A DNA stretch of 45,345 nt from Gemmataceae bacterium. Its GTDB lineage: Bacteria; Planctomycetota; Planctomycetia; Gemmatales; Gemmataceae. The number at the start of each line of letters is the position of its first letter. The stretch's first letter is position 1. This document shows, one piece after another, positions 1 to 8,671 of the stretch. Made by a program: the position numbers and the translations under genes. The notes under the pieces are model-generated. The model ran no database searches. It saw nothing but the letters and a program-made list of their open reading frames with translations, and was not told the origin of the DNA. The stretch is taken from contig JAKEET010000034.1 in assembly GCA_022616435.1 (NCBI GenBank), forward strand, positions 1-45,345, read 5' to 3'.

Positions 1-67
1 ATCGGACGGGAGAGGGCATGGCACGATTCCTCGATTCATGGTGCGTCCACAGATTGCACAGATTGTC

Positions 68-174
68 GCACCAACCCGAAGCGTGAGCGAGGGATTTCGC
101 TGTATGCGCTCGCCCCTCGCCCCTCGCCCCTCGCCCCTCGCCCCTCGCCCCTCGCTCACGCTTCGGGTTGGTGC
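68..174. repeat. Long palindrome enclosing a 7-base tandem repeat
   Basis: Two perfect 26-base inverted arms lie at 68-93 and 149-174. Their core reads ccgaagcgtgagcgaggg. The stretch between them contains six exact copies of gcccctc (112-153, the last running into the right arm). The rest of 1-305 holds no credible gene; the short open frame across it is only a reading of the repeat. The element lies downstream of the aldolase gene and could fold into a long stem. From memory, this core is common between genes in planctomycetes, so it is most likely a dispersed repeat rather than a dedicated terminator; no T-run follows it. Confidence 0.85.
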
Positions 175-305
175 AGCGCAATCACGCTCATATCGATTGG
201 ACCAAGGAACGAGGTCCTTTTCCATTCTGAATCGGTGAAATCTGCGCGAGTCATGGATGAATCGGAGCGGGTCACGGCGGGCTGACGCCGCGCCGCTCGC
301 CACAT

Positions 306-1367
306 CTACGCCACCGCGATCTCCTTGCACAGGTACACATCCTGAATGGCGTTGAGCAGCGCCACACCGTCCTTGATCGGCTTCTGGAACGCCTTGCGGC
401 CGGAGATCAGGCCCATGCCGCCGGCGCGTTTGTTGATGACCGCGGTTTCGACGGCTTCCTTCAGGTCGCTGGCCCCCTTCGATTCGCCGCCGGAGTTGAT
501 CAGGCCGCACCGGCCCAGGTAGCAGTTGGCCACCTGGTAGCGGGTCAGGTCGATCGGATGGTCGCTGCACAGCTCGTTGTACATCAGCTCTTTCTTGTCG
601 ACCTTGCCGAACTTCAAGGCCTTGAAGCCGCCGTTGTTGGTCGGCAGCTTCTGCTTGATGATGTCGGCCCCGAGCGTCACGCCCAGGTGATTGCCCTGCC
701 CGGTGAGGTCGGCGGCGAAGTGATAATCCTGATCGGCCTTGAAGGCGCTGTTGCGGAGGTAGCACCACAGGATCGTGAACATGCCCAGCTCGTGGGCCTG
801 CTGAAACGCCCGGGTGACCTCCTGGATCTGCCGCTTCGATTCGGCCGAGCCGAAGTAGATGGTGGCGCCGACGCCGACTGCGCCCATGTCGAACGCTTGC
901 TTGACGCCGGCGAAGAAGATCTGGTCGTAGCTGTTGGGGTACGACAGGAACTCGTTGTGATTGAACTTGAGGACGAACGGGATCTTGTGGGCGTAGCGGC
1001 GGGCCACCGCGCCCAGCACGCCCAGCGTGGACGCCACGCCATTGCAGCCCCCCTCGATCGCCATCTTGACGATGTTCTCCGGGTCGAAATACGCCGGGTT
1101 CGGCGCGAAGCTGGCCCCGGCCGAGTGCTCGATGCCCTGATCGACCGGGAAGATGTTGACGTAGCCGGTCCCCTTGAGCCGGCCGCTGTTGAACAGCAGC
1201 TGCAGGTTGCGGAGCACGTTCGGCGTGCGATCGGAGATCGACCACACCCGCTCGACAAAGTCCGGCCCCGGCAGGTGCAGCGTTTCCTTGGCGAAGGTCT
1301 TGCAGGTATGGTTCAGCAGCTTGTCGGCGTCGGCGCCCAGGGTTTGTTGGATGTCGCGCAGGTTCAT
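306..1367 (-). CDS. fbaB: Class I fructose-bisphosphate aldolase (FbaB/DhnA type)
   Basis: A 353-residue cytosolic glycolytic/gluconeogenic enzyme that reversibly cleaves fructose 1,6-bisphosphate to dihydroxyacetone phosphate and glyceraldehyde 3-phosphate through a lysine Schiff base. Its length and sequence follow the bacterial FbaB family end to end. Recognisable blocks are [10 protein letters not shown] near residue 75, [10 protein letters not shown] near 235, the [15 protein letters not shown] block near 285, and [16 protein letters not shown] near the C-terminus, which forms the phosphate-binding end of the TIM barrel. The ATG at 1367 is preceded by gggagg at good spacing. The gene stands alone, with a palindromic repeat downstream and the ParA gene upstream on the same strand about 100 bases away. 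Nothing looks damaged. Confidence 0.95.
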   Translation of the reverse strand: MNLRDIQQTLGADADKLLNHTCKTFAKETLHLPGPDFVERVWSISDRTPNVLRNLQLLFNSGRLKGTGYVNIFPVDQGIEHSAGASFAPNPAYFDPENIVKMAIEGGCNGVASTLGVLGAVARRYAHKIPFVLKFNHNEFLSYPNSYDQIFFAGVKQAFDMGAVGVGATIYFGSAESKRQIQEVTRAFQQAHELGMFTILWCYLRNSAFKADQDYHFAADLTGQGNHLGVTLGADIIKQKLPTNNGGFKALKFGKVDKKELMYNELCSDHPIDLTRYQVANCYLGRCGLINSGGESKGASDLKEAVETAVINKRAGGMGLISGRKAFQKPIKDGVALLNAIQDVYLCKEIAVA

Positions 1368-1471
1368 GGGAGTCCTCCCGAATTGAGGAAATGGCGTAGG
1401 TGATTGTAACCTGGGTGGTTATGATTGGCCAGGAAACACGGAGGGCGGCGGATGCTGCCGCGTTGCGGCGC

Positions 1472-2494
1472 TCAATCTGCACGTTGCAACAACGGCGATG
1501 ACGGCCATTGAAGGGACATGCCCACGCCGGCCCCGATTCTCTGGGCGAGGTGATGAAAGTCGTCATAGCAGTCGCGAACGGCTGATACATGCGCGCCAAT
1601 TGCTCCATCGGCGGGCTTCAAATGGAACATGGGCTTGTGCGCTTCCATGGCGAGAGGCATCAGCGATCGGTAATGCTTGAGCATGGCGAGACAGTACGGA
1701 TCATCCGCGGGGGCAGGGGGCCGGTCGATTGCAGGTTCGCTCCGAACAGCTTCCCGATAGGACCTCGGAATCCGCTCGATCCAGCGTTGATACGCCTTGA
1801 CGGGACGGGACGCACGCACTCCGTGTTGCAGCACGACGTACCCAAGCGGGTGAATGTCGCCGGGCGGCAACGACAGGTCGCTGCCGGGGGCGTTGTCAAG
1901 TCGTCTTCGCCAATCGCGCCGCCACCTTGTCAGGGCGGGTCCGAGATTGTTGAGCCCTTGCAACGAGAAAAGATCGGGAGCCAGAGGGATGACGACGTAG
2001 TTGGCTGCGATCAACGCGGCCCGGTTGATCGCGCCAAGATTCGGACCCACATCCATCAGGACAATGTCGGCGTTCCGCGCTGTCGCCGCTGTTTCGATGA
2101 CGCGCCAAAAGGCCGAAATGACGCGAAACGCCCTGGGCTTTCCGTCAAGGCAGTCGGCCCACTGGCTGCTAAGATCATCCTCGGCGCGGGACAGCGACAA
2201 ATCGCCAACGACCAATCCGAGCCGCCGGTTGATCACTTCCACATGCGGAACGACGACGTCGCCTGTGCCTTCCAGCAACGGTTCGATCGCTTGGTAGACG
2301 GTTTGCCGATCCCGAGGACCCCACAAGGTCTCCATCCGGTCCTCGTCGAGGAACATGGACGAGAGGTTGGCCTGTGGGTCGAGGTCGATCGCCACGACAG
2401 AGACGCCCCACTCGGCAAACATGTACGCCAGGTGATAGACCAGCGATGTCTTGCCGACGCCCCCCTTGTTGTTGAAAAAGGCAATGGTCTTCAT
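1472..2494 (-). CDS. ParA-like P-loop ATPase
   Basis: About 340 residues. The N-terminus carries the deviant Walker A motif KGGVGKTS, typical of ParA/MinD/Soj ATPases. It is followed by AIDLDPQANLSS (the A' motif, with Asp and the conserved DPQ), and a later IVLMDVGPNLG block gives the Walker B aspartate. Such ATPases dimerise on ATP and bind DNA or membranes to position cargo; the cargo here is unknown. I chose the ATG at 2494 over a GTG two codons earlier because it overlaps the stop of the upstream gene as ATGA, the classic form of translational coupling. No ParB gene or parS-like cluster is visible nearby, so ordinary chromosome partitioning is unlikely. The C-terminal third (after about residue 200) is less typical of the family and may bind the partner. 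Confidence 0.88.
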   Translation of the reverse strand: MKTIAFFNNKGGVGKTSLVYHLAYMFAEWGVSVVAIDLDPQANLSSMFLDEDRMETLWGPRDRQTVYQAIEPLLEGTGDVVVPHVEVINRRLGLVVGDLSLSRAEDDLSSQWADCLDGKPRAFRVISAFWRVIETAATARNADIVLMDVGPNLGAINRAALIAANYVVIPLAPDLFSLQGLNNLGPALTRWRRDWRRRLDNAPGSDLSLPPGDIHPLGYVVLQHGVRASRPVKAYQRWIERIPRSYREAVRSEPAIDRPPAPADDPYCLAMLKHYRSLMPLAMEAHKPMFHLKPADGAIGAHVSAVRDCYDDFHHLAQRIGAGVGMSLQWPSSPLLQRAD

Positions 2495-3684
2495 CGGCAC
2501 GCCCTCACGGTGACGCCGAAAAACGTGTCCCCGAATTCGAACTCCGCCGGCGGCGAGCCATTGTCCTTGAGCGCAGCCTGGGCGCGTTCGACCCCCCTGC
2601 CGAAGCGGTTGACGAAACCGAGCACTTTCATAGCTTCGGCGATCACCGGGTTGCGGTAGCTCGTCTGGCGCGGAAAGTTCGACGCATTTGCAAGCCCATA
2701 GAGCGGTCCAGGACTCAGAATCTCGATCCGGTCGTGGAAATGCAAGATGCGGATGAAGCTGGGTTGGTCATAGGCTCGGTGCATGACCGCGTTCATCAGC
2801 AATTCGCGCAAGGCCACCGGCGGGTAATCGCACACTAGTTTTTCCCGAAGCGCGGACTCTTCGACGGGCCGGGCAACCGGCAAGGATTTGGTGAATCCGT
2901 CCAAGTCGCGCAACATGGTCAGCAGGTCGCCGCTGAATTGTCGGTCGGCCAAAACATCTGCCCCTTGATCAGCGCCGTCATACCGGACATACGTCAGATA
3001 GGCGTTTGGCTCGTGGTACAGGGGATTCTTGCCGAAAAGCAGCACGCCGGCGTGCGTCGGGCAATTCTTGGCGAGGTCGAAAAAACGCAACGTCGCCAGT
3101 TGGATTTCGACAGCCCGGGCGTTTTCCGAGATGACCTCGGCATCAACGGCCAACGGGCGATATCCCGTTGTGAACAGATCGAGAACCAAATCGGCGAGTG
3201 TGCTGCCTGCGCACGCCTGAGCATCGAACGTGACATGTCCTGCGGTGCGGCGCTCGGCCAGAATGCGTTCCTCGCTTTCATTCGCAATGCCCTTGCGGGG
3301 TCCGCGCCGGATACGCACCTGACCCTTGTAGCGAACCGGTGGAATATCAGACGGCTGAACTTCGACCACCGCAATGTCGCCTGTGCCGGAGGAGAGAGTG
3401 AGTTTGTAAGCGCTCAACGCGGGCGCCGGAAGGATGTTGCCGTCGGTCCCGAGCCCGGCGAGCGTTTGCAGCAACTTGTCGGACACGGTCAGGCCGCTGG
3501 GCGCGCCCGTTTTGTCGTCGGCACCGATGAACAGAAACCCAGGCAACCTTGCGCCGGGCATATCGTTGCTGAAAGCGCAGATGGCTTCACAGAACTTGGT
3601 CGTATCGGTCGTAGAGATGGTTCGTTCCACACGGAAGGACTCCATGTCCGCGAGCAAGGTCAAGAGTTCCTGTTCTTCGATCAT
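2491..3684 (-). CDS. AlbA_2 (Schlafen-like) DNA-binding protein with GHKL-type ATPase domain
   Basis: A 397-residue protein. The first 120 residues resemble the AlbA_2/Schlafen-type putative DNA-binding domain: ESFRVERT near residue 15, AICAFSND, then FLFIGADDKTG. The region around residues 285-375 looks like the GHKL ATPase domain that commonly follows it (LRELLMNAVMHRAY with the N-box Asn, then DRIEILSPGPL and NRFGRGVERA). Proteins of this architecture are often annotated as transcriptional regulators or ATP-binding proteins, and their biochemical role is mostly unknown. The ParA-like gene overlaps its stop codon by four bases, so the two are almost certainly made together. The start region is tandemly duplicated (see 3680-3717). 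A role in mobile-element control or defence is only inference. Confidence 0.85.
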   Translation of the reverse strand: MIEEQELLTLLADMESFRVERTISTTDTTKFCEAICAFSNDMPGARLPGFLFIGADDKTGAPSGLTVSDKLLQTLAGLGTDGNILPAPALSAYKLTLSSGTGDIAVVEVQPSDIPPVRYKGQVRIRRGPRKGIANESEERILAERRTAGHVTFDAQACAGSTLADLVLDLFTTGYRPLAVDAEVISENARAVEIQLATLRFFDLAKNCPTHAGVLLFGKNPLYHEPNAYLTYVRYDGADQGADVLADRQFSGDLLTMLRDLDGFTKSLPVARPVEESALREKLVCDYPPVALRELLMNAVMHRAYDQPSFIRILHFHDRIEILSPGPLYGLANASNFPRQTSYRNPVIAEAMKVLGFVNRFGRGVERAQAALKDNGSPPAEFEFGDTFFGVTVRACR

Positions 3685-3717
3685 GAGTAAACCCAGTTAT
3701 CATGAGCAAACCCAGCT
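3680..3717. repeat. Tandem 19-base duplication of a start-codon region
   Basis: Positions 3680-3698 and 3699-3717 are adjacent copies of one 19-base unit with two differences. Each copy contains a minus-strand ATG. The downstream copy supplies the start of the AlbA_2 gene (3684); the ATG in the other copy (3703) is in a different frame and leads nowhere. A minus-strand TACAAT at 3753-3748 could be a -10 box, but I see no matching -35. The rest of the 195-base gap up to 3879 shows no gene. Confidence 0.7.
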
Positions 3718-3879
3718 TCGAGACCCCTGGTTGATCTTCTTGATCATATTGTAATGACACTGGCAGCCGCCGCGAAGGAATCTCACCAACACCTCAAGAA
3801 CCAGCGGCGGGTTGACATGCAAGGGTGTCCATTGCCGACCTCGGTGTTGCGCGGCCTTGGAGCGGTCGCTCCGCCCTCG

Positions 3880-4554
3880 TCACTTGCTCCTTCGTCCGTT
3901 TCTCCGTCCGCCGTCCAGCCGCGGCTTGACTTCCTTCTCTACCCAGGCCATGAACGCGCGCGCCAGTTCGCTTTCGTCGGTGTTCGCCGCTCTGTCAACG
4001 AAGCGTTGCAATTCCGCCATGGTCACGAACGGAAAGATTCTGCTGGAGTCGATCTGCTGGTACGTTCCGTCGGGCTGCAGGACGTGGGCTTTCAAGCGGC
4101 CCTTCTTGAAACGCCACACTTCAGGCACCCGCAGCGCCGCGTAGATTCGCATCCGCTTGATCACACTCTGGGTGACATCGATCTCCACGGCGAGATCTGG
4201 AGGGGGATCGCGTTTCAGGTCCAGGTTCTTCTTGCCGCGCATTTGCTTTTCGTGCTCGAACCAGTAGCAATCATCCGGTTCAAGCCCCTTCTCTTTCACC
4301 TTGCGCTTCATGGTCGTCGAGCCGCCGCTGCGAAACGACACGTGGAGCACGATGGCCAGCAACTCGATCAACCTGCCAATCACTTTCTTCGGCGATTCGT
4401 GTTCATAGGACAGCGTCATGATCTCCAGCCTTCCGCCGTCATACGTGAAGCGCAGCGGCCGCGCGCCGGCTTGCTCCAGGAGGGACTCGTACTCGTCCCA
4501 GCTCACGCCTTCGAGGTAGGCGTAGTCGGTCATGGGAATCTGCAGGGTGTCCAT
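3880..4554 (-). CDS. Uma2 family (DUF820) putative endonuclease, copy A
   Basis: A 224-residue protein of the Uma2/DUF820 family, which has a PD-(D/E)XK nuclease-like fold and is strongly amplified in planctomycetes and cyanobacteria; its cellular role is unknown. Family features are YLEGVSWDEYESLLEQAG at the N-terminus, LEIMTLSYEHE near residue 45, PPPDLAVEIDVT near 110 (the Asp and Glu-x-Asp/Lys area of the fold), then IKRMRIYAALRVPEVWRF. The copy at 5494-6168 is the same length and clearly paralogous, with a DUF4058 gene between them. An aagga sequence precedes the ATG. Several K/R-rich stretches (ERKVKEK-type, and RRNGRRSK at the end) suggest nucleic-acid contact. Confidence 0.88.
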   Translation of the reverse strand: MDTLQIPMTDYAYLEGVSWDEYESLLEQAGARPLRFTYDGGRLEIMTLSYEHESPKKVIGRLIELLAIVLHVSFRSGGSTTMKRKVKEKGLEPDDCYWFEHEKQMRGKKNLDLKRDPPPDLAVEIDVTQSVIKRMRIYAALRVPEVWRFKKGRLKAHVLQPDGTYQQIDSSRIFPFVTMAELQRFVDRAANTDESELARAFMAWVEKEVKPRLDGGRRNGRRSK

Positions 4555-4603
4555 GGCGTGTCCTTGGGAGCGATGCCGATTTGACCTATTGCCGGAAACC
4601 TCG

Positions 4604-5419
4604 TCACTTCTTCGCCAGGACGCCCGCCTCCGACAAGCGTCTCTTCAGCCAGCGCCGTTTCTCGGCCGGCAGGGGCGGCGGCGGCACGTCGTCACGATAG
4701 TCCACCACGCGCGGATAAGGCCCGGCATCGTAGACCTGGTCGAACAGCGGCTGCAGCGGCAATGGCACGTCAGGATCGCCCGGCAACAACGGTATGGCCA
4801 GGACCGGCAGCGGCTCATCGAGCTGAATGGGATAAACCCGGTACTCTTGAAACCGATGGAACCGCCAGCAGCACACGTGATACGCGCAGGCGCCGGCTTG
4901 GTCGATCAACTCCTCCCGCGGCACCGCGGTCGTGTGTTCGCCGCCGCGCAGCAGGTCGATTTCCACAAGGTTCACCTTGCTGGCGGCAAGCTCTGCTTGT
5001 TTCTGGCGATAAAGGTCCCGGCCTTGTTCGCCCGGAGTCTTGTTCGTCGGGCTGAGGATCTCGATGCTGGTGACGAGCCGGCGTTTCTTGCCCCGCCCCG
5101 TGTAGATCTCGGCGAACGTCTCGCGCACTTCGTCGTGCCGCACGGTCACGATCACCGGCTCGGTCAGGACAGCCGTGCCGCCGTTGGAGGCGGCGGTCGC
5201 GCGGACCAGCCCACCGTTCTTGCGGTGGATGCGCACATCGGGCCCGACACGCCGCCGCACCGGCTCCACCCAGATGCGCGATCCGGTGACGGCGTAATAG
5301 GGCGGCGGCAACCGGGCCATCAGCGCCTCGCCGATGTGCGCGATCAGCTTATCATGCAAGTCCGGAAACAACTCCGGATCTTCCAGATAGGGATCCATAC
5401 CGGGGAATGGCGAGGGCAT
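4604..5419 (-). CDS. DUF4058 family protein
   Basis: A 271-residue protein beginning with the family signature PSPFPGMDPYLEDPELFPDLH, followed by ALMARLPPPYYA, a central SIEILSPTNK block near residue 125, and YRQKQAEL. DUF4058 proteins are uncharacterised and found mainly in planctomycetes and cyanobacteria. The SIEILSPTNK plus VEIDLLRGG arrangement recalls the core of restriction-like nuclease folds, but that is only a resemblance. ggaagga lies seven bases before the ATG. The gene sits between two paralogous Uma2 genes on the same strand, with gaps of 49 and 74 bases, so the three probably form one transcription unit. Confidence 0.88.
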   Translation of the reverse strand: MPSPFPGMDPYLEDPELFPDLHDKLIAHIGEALMARLPPPYYAVTGSRIWVEPVRRRVGPDVRIHRKNGGLVRATAASNGGTAVLTEPVIVTVRHDEVRETFAEIYTGRGKKRRLVTSIEILSPTNKTPGEQGRDLYRQKQAELAASKVNLVEIDLLRGGEHTTAVPREELIDQAGACAYHVCCWRFHRFQEYRVYPIQLDEPLPVLAIPLLPGDPDVPLPLQPLFDQVYDAGPYPRVVDYRDDVPPPPLPAEKRRWLKRRLSEAGVLAKK

Positions 5420-5493
5420 CGTCGCGGTCTCCTTCCAAGAGGTTCGTCTACAGCCACCAATCGGAGTCCCGGCCGCCGCGGAGGGGCGCTATG

Positions 5494-6168
5494 TCATTGG
5501 CCACGGCGCCCGGTCCTCCGCCCGCCGTTCAGCCGCGGCTTGATCTCGCTCTCAACCCAGGCCATGAACTCGCGGCCCAGGGTCGCCTGGTCCATGGTCG
5601 CGCTCATGTCGAGGAAGCGCTGCAGCTCGCTCATGGCCAGGAAGGGAAACAGCCCGCTACGCTCGGAAGGTTTGTACGTCCCATTCGCCTGCCGTAAATA
5701 GGCCAGCAAGCGGCTGCGCCGAAGCCGCCACACCTCCGGCACGCCCAGGGCGGCGTAGATGTTCATGCGCTTGATGACGCTGCGAGTCACATCGACCTCG
5801 ACGGCCAGGTCGGGAGGCGGATCGGTCGCCAGGTCGAGCTTCTTCTTGCCGCGCATTCGTCGCTCGTGCTGGAACCAGTAGCACTTGTCCGGCTCCAGGC
5901 CCTTCTTCTTCAACCTCCGTTTCATGGTCGTCGAGCCGCCGGGCTGAAACGGCATCTTGAGCACCAGCGCCAGCAGGCCGATGAGCCAGCCGATGTTCTC
6001 GCTCGACCACTCGTGCTCATAGGACAGCGTCATGATCTCCAGCTTTCCGTCGTCATACGTGAAGCGAATCGGCCGCTCGCCGGCTTGCTCCAGGAGGGAC
6101 TCGTACTCGTCCCAGCTCACGCCTTCGAGGTAGGCGTAATCGGTAACCGGTATTTGCATTGTGTCCAT
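5494..6168 (-). CDS. Uma2 family (DUF820) putative endonuclease, copy B
   Basis: A 224-residue paralogue of the gene at 3880-4554, with the same blocks: YLEGVSWDEYESLLEQAG, LEIMTLSYEHE, PPPDLAVEVDVTRSVIKRM, and a basic tail. The open frame extends 28 codons further upstream, but the ATG at 6168 matches the start of copy A exactly and gives the same length, so I use it. The upstream extension also runs towards the divergent isomerase gene. The two copies have diverged mainly in the C-terminal half (residues 135-190), which suggests old rather than recent duplication. Function is unknown; the family fold is nuclease-like. Confidence 0.87.
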   Translation of the reverse strand: MDTMQIPVTDYAYLEGVSWDEYESLLEQAGERPIRFTYDDGKLEIMTLSYEHEWSSENIGWLIGLLALVLKMPFQPGGSTTMKRRLKKKGLEPDKCYWFQHERRMRGKKKLDLATDPPPDLAVEVDVTRSVIKRMNIYAALGVPEVWRLRRSRLLAYLRQANGTYKPSERSGLFPFLAMSELQRFLDMSATMDQATLGREFMAWVESEIKPRLNGGRRTGRRGQ

Positions 6169-6267
6169 GGCGAGTCCATGCTTGCGACGCCGATTCGGCT
6201 TTCTTGCGGCTTGGCTGTTCGGGCCATCGTCGATTATAACAACTCCCATCACTCGGAGGAATCACCC

Positions 6268-7089
6268 ATGAAGCTCGGCCTCATCAACTCCGCCTGGGCC
6301 CAGGCCGGCAAAGGCACGGCTTACGGCATCCGCATGACCAAGGAGATCGGCTTCGACACGATCGACATCTTCGCCGACCCGCTCGACATGGACGTCAAGG
6401 AACGGCGCCTGATCAAGCACGAATGCGACCAGGCGGGGTTGCCGATCGTCAGCATCGCCTGCGTGGCGACCGGGCTCGTCGATTTCAATCCGAGCGTGCA
6501 GCGCTTCTCGCTGCAGCGCTGCCGGGCGTATCTCGATCTTGTTTACGAATACGAAGCGAAGAACTTGCTCCTGGTGCTCGGCGAGTACATCTGGGAACAG
6601 CAGGTGATCCCGCCCAAGGAGCAGTGGCAGACGGCGGTGAAGAATTGCCGCGAGCTGGGCAAGTATGCCGGCGACCTGGGCGTGCAGATCGCCCTGGAGC
6701 TGGAGCCGTTCAAGCTGTCGCTGGTCAACGACGTCGATAGCATGGTGCGGTTCATCGACGAAGTGGATCATCCGGCGGTGCGGGCCAACATCGACGTGTC
6801 GCATTTGCAGCTATCGAACACCAAGCCCGAGGAGCTGCGCCGGCTCAAGGGCAAGGCGATCCATGTTCACCTGTCCGACTGCGACGGCAAGGTCCACGGC
6901 GACTTGCCGCCGGGCCGCGGCGTCGTCAATTTTGCTCCGTACCTGCGCGAGATCAAGGCGCTGGGCATCGACGGGGCCGTGTCGATCGAGCTGGAGTATT
7001 CGCCGGAGCCCGACAAGATCGCCGACTGGGTGCGCGAGGCGTATCAAGCGACCGACCGCTTGATGCAAGCGGCGGGATTGCGGGGCTGA
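6268..7089 (+). CDS. Sugar phosphate isomerase/epimerase-like TIM-barrel protein
   Basis: A 273-residue protein of the xylose-isomerase-like TIM-barrel (AP-endonuclease 2) superfamily. It begins MKLGLINSAWAQ. ALELEP near residue 150 gives the first metal-binding glutamate, ANIDVSHLQL near 175 an Asp/His pair, HVHLSDCDG near 205 a His and Asp, and SIELEY near 240 the last glutamate, so the usual divalent-metal set is present. Family members interconvert sugars or inositols; the substrate cannot be told from sequence. The longer open frame starting near 5866 is an artefact: the ATG at 6268 is preceded by cggagga and matches the family's usual start. It is divergent from the Uma2 gene and has no pathway neighbours here. 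Confidence 0.9.
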   Translation: MKLGLINSAWAQAGKGTAYGIRMTKEIGFDTIDIFADPLDMDVKERRLIKHECDQAGLPIVSIACVATGLVDFNPSVQRFSLQRCRAYLDLVYEYEAKNLLLVLGEYIWEQQVIPPKEQWQTAVKNCRELGKYAGDLGVQIALELEPFKLSLVNDVDSMVRFIDEVDHPAVRANIDVSHLQLSNTKPEELRRLKGKAIHVHLSDCDGKVHGDLPPGRGVVNFAPYLREIKALGIDGAVSIELEYSPEPDKIADWVREAYQATDRLMQAAGLRG

Positions 7090-7155
7090 GGCATGTCGTG
7101 CGTCAGCGGTCGTTGCTATACTGAAACGCACACGTTGGCTCACGCGTTGGCTGAC

Positions 7156-7229
7156 AAGGTGTCTGGACCCCTGATGTCGCGTCGTAAGTCGCTTATTCCA
7201 CGTCGCGGCGGCAAGGGTCCAGGCACCTT
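7156..7229. repeat. REP-like palindrome upstream of the TPR gene
   Basis: Inverted 15-base arms at 7156-7170 and 7215-7229 differ at one position (aaggtgtctggaccc on the left). The 44 bases between contain a small inner palindrome, taagtcgctta. This is the style of the aaggtgcctgg-type dispersed repeats found in many high-GC bacterial genomes. It fills most of the gap between the isomerase stop and the TPR start. Confidence 0.75.
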
Positions 7230-7266
7230 TTCGGACAGCCAGGCAACGATCCGGGATCGCTTCCCC

Positions 7267-8550
7267 ATGCGTTTCGGGCTGAGCAGGTTGATTCGGCCAT
7301 GGACCTGGTCCTGGTCCTGGCGCGGCTGGCTGGCGCTTGTTTTCCTGGCGCTCGCCGGCGCCTGGGGCGGGCGGCAGGCCTATGCGTGGCAGCAGCGTCG
7401 AGCGGCCGCCGACGCGCTGGAGCGCTATCACCCCGCGGAAGCCCTTGTTCATGTGACGGCCTGTCTCTGTATTTGGCCGAACGATCCGCAGGCTTTGTTG
7501 CTGGCCAGCGGCGCCGCGCGGCGCCTTGGCGATTTCGCCGCGGCCGAGCGGCATCTGCAGGCCCTCGAAAAGGCGGCGCCCCACGACAAGAACGCCCTCG
7601 ACCTGGAATGGTCGCTGGTCCGCGCCACGGCCGGCGCCATCGATCACAAGGTTGAAGACTTCCTCATCCCTCTGGCGGCTCGCGAGCCGGCCCTGGCCCC
7701 GGCCATCTGGGAAGCGCTGATCGAGGGCTATGTCCGCGTCTACCGCATTCGCGACGCCTTCATCTTTGTCGAGCGCTGGCTGGAGCTGCAGCCCGACAAC
7801 GTGCAGGCCCTGTACCAGCGCGGCATGATCAACCGGCACATCAAGCGCCTGGCGCGGGCGGTCCCCGACTTGCAAAAAGTCGTGGAGCTGGACCCGGCCC
7901 GCGACGACGCCCGCAAGTGGCTGGCCGCCGGCTTGATCGAATCGGGCTACTACGCACCGGCCGTCGACCATCTCCGCGAGCTGCGGCGGCGGACGCCGGG
8001 GGACGACGCCGTCGTGATTTACCTGGCGCGTGCCTACAAGGACCTGGGTCAGACCCAATCAGCGCGCGACCTGCTGGACGAGCTCCTCGCCGGGCAAGCC
8101 CGGCACGCCCTGGCCCTGCGCGTGCGCGGCGAAGTGGAGATGGCGCACGATCCGGTCCAGGCCGAAGCGTGGTTCCGCAAATCGATTGACGCGTTCCCGT
8201 TTGACTACCAGGCGCAATTCCTGCTGTCGCAGGCCTTGAGCCGGCAAGACAAGCCATCGGAAGCCCAGGCCCAGCGCATCGCCGCCGACGCCCTCAAGGA
8301 CCGGGCCGAACGCCTGGGCGACCTGATGTCGCGGCGCATGTCGATCCACCCGCACGATCCGGCCCTGCACGTCGAGATGGGAACGTTGCTGATCAGCCTG
8401 GGGGAAAAGGAAGTCGGGCACGGCTGGCTCTTGAGCGCGCTGCAAAAGGATCCCGCCTTCCGGCCGGCCCACGCGGCGCTCGCCGATTACTACGAGGACA
8501 CCGGCGCTGTGGAACAGGCGGCGCTGCATCGGCGGCAAGCGGGGCCGTGA
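7267..8550 (+). CDS. Membrane-anchored TPR protein
   Basis: About 427 residues. A single N-terminal transmembrane segment (WLALVFLALAGAWGG, roughly residues 17-35) follows a short basic/tryptophan-rich tail. The rest is a series of tetratricopeptide-like helical hairpins, for example the repeats around VERWLELQPDNVQALYQRG, LARAVPDLQKVVELDP, and the final HGWLLSALQKDPAFRPAHAALADYYEDTG. The likely topology is a large periplasmic TPR domain acting as a protein-interaction scaffold. The open frame extends upstream to 7093 through the REP-like palindrome, so the ATG at 7267, which begins the membrane-anchor module, is preferred. No catalytic domain is visible. Confidence 0.85.
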   Translation: MRFGLSRLIRPWTWSWSWRGWLALVFLALAGAWGGRQAYAWQQRRAAADALERYHPAEALVHVTACLCIWPNDPQALLLASGAARRLGDFAAAERHLQALEKAAPHDKNALDLEWSLVRATAGAIDHKVEDFLIPLAAREPALAPAIWEALIEGYVRVYRIRDAFIFVERWLELQPDNVQALYQRGMINRHIKRLARAVPDLQKVVELDPARDDARKWLAAGLIESGYYAPAVDHLRELRRRTPGDDAVVIYLARAYKDLGQTQSARDLLDELLAGQARHALALRVRGEVEMAHDPVQAEAWFRKSIDAFPFDYQAQFLLSQALSRQDKPSEAQAQRIAADALKDRAERLGDLMSRRMSIHPHDPALHVEMGTLLISLGEKEVGHGWLLSALQKDPAFRPAHAALADYYEDTGAVEQAALHRRQAGP

Positions 8551-8671
8551 GGATTGGACACGCCTCGTCTCACGCCGCCGGGTACGCGCCCCGCGGAGTG
8601 AGTCATCTTTTTGCCGCAGTCCATTCATCAAATCTGGCTCAACAATCTTCGCTTGCGCCATGTCAACCGAC

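Noticed and set aside
112..153. Direct repeats considered as a CRISPR array.
   Set aside because: The units are seven bases with no spacers, and no cas genes are present.
1472..2494. A chromosome origin region with parA.
   Set aside because: No parB, dnaA, parS-like sites or DnaA-box cluster is visible nearby.
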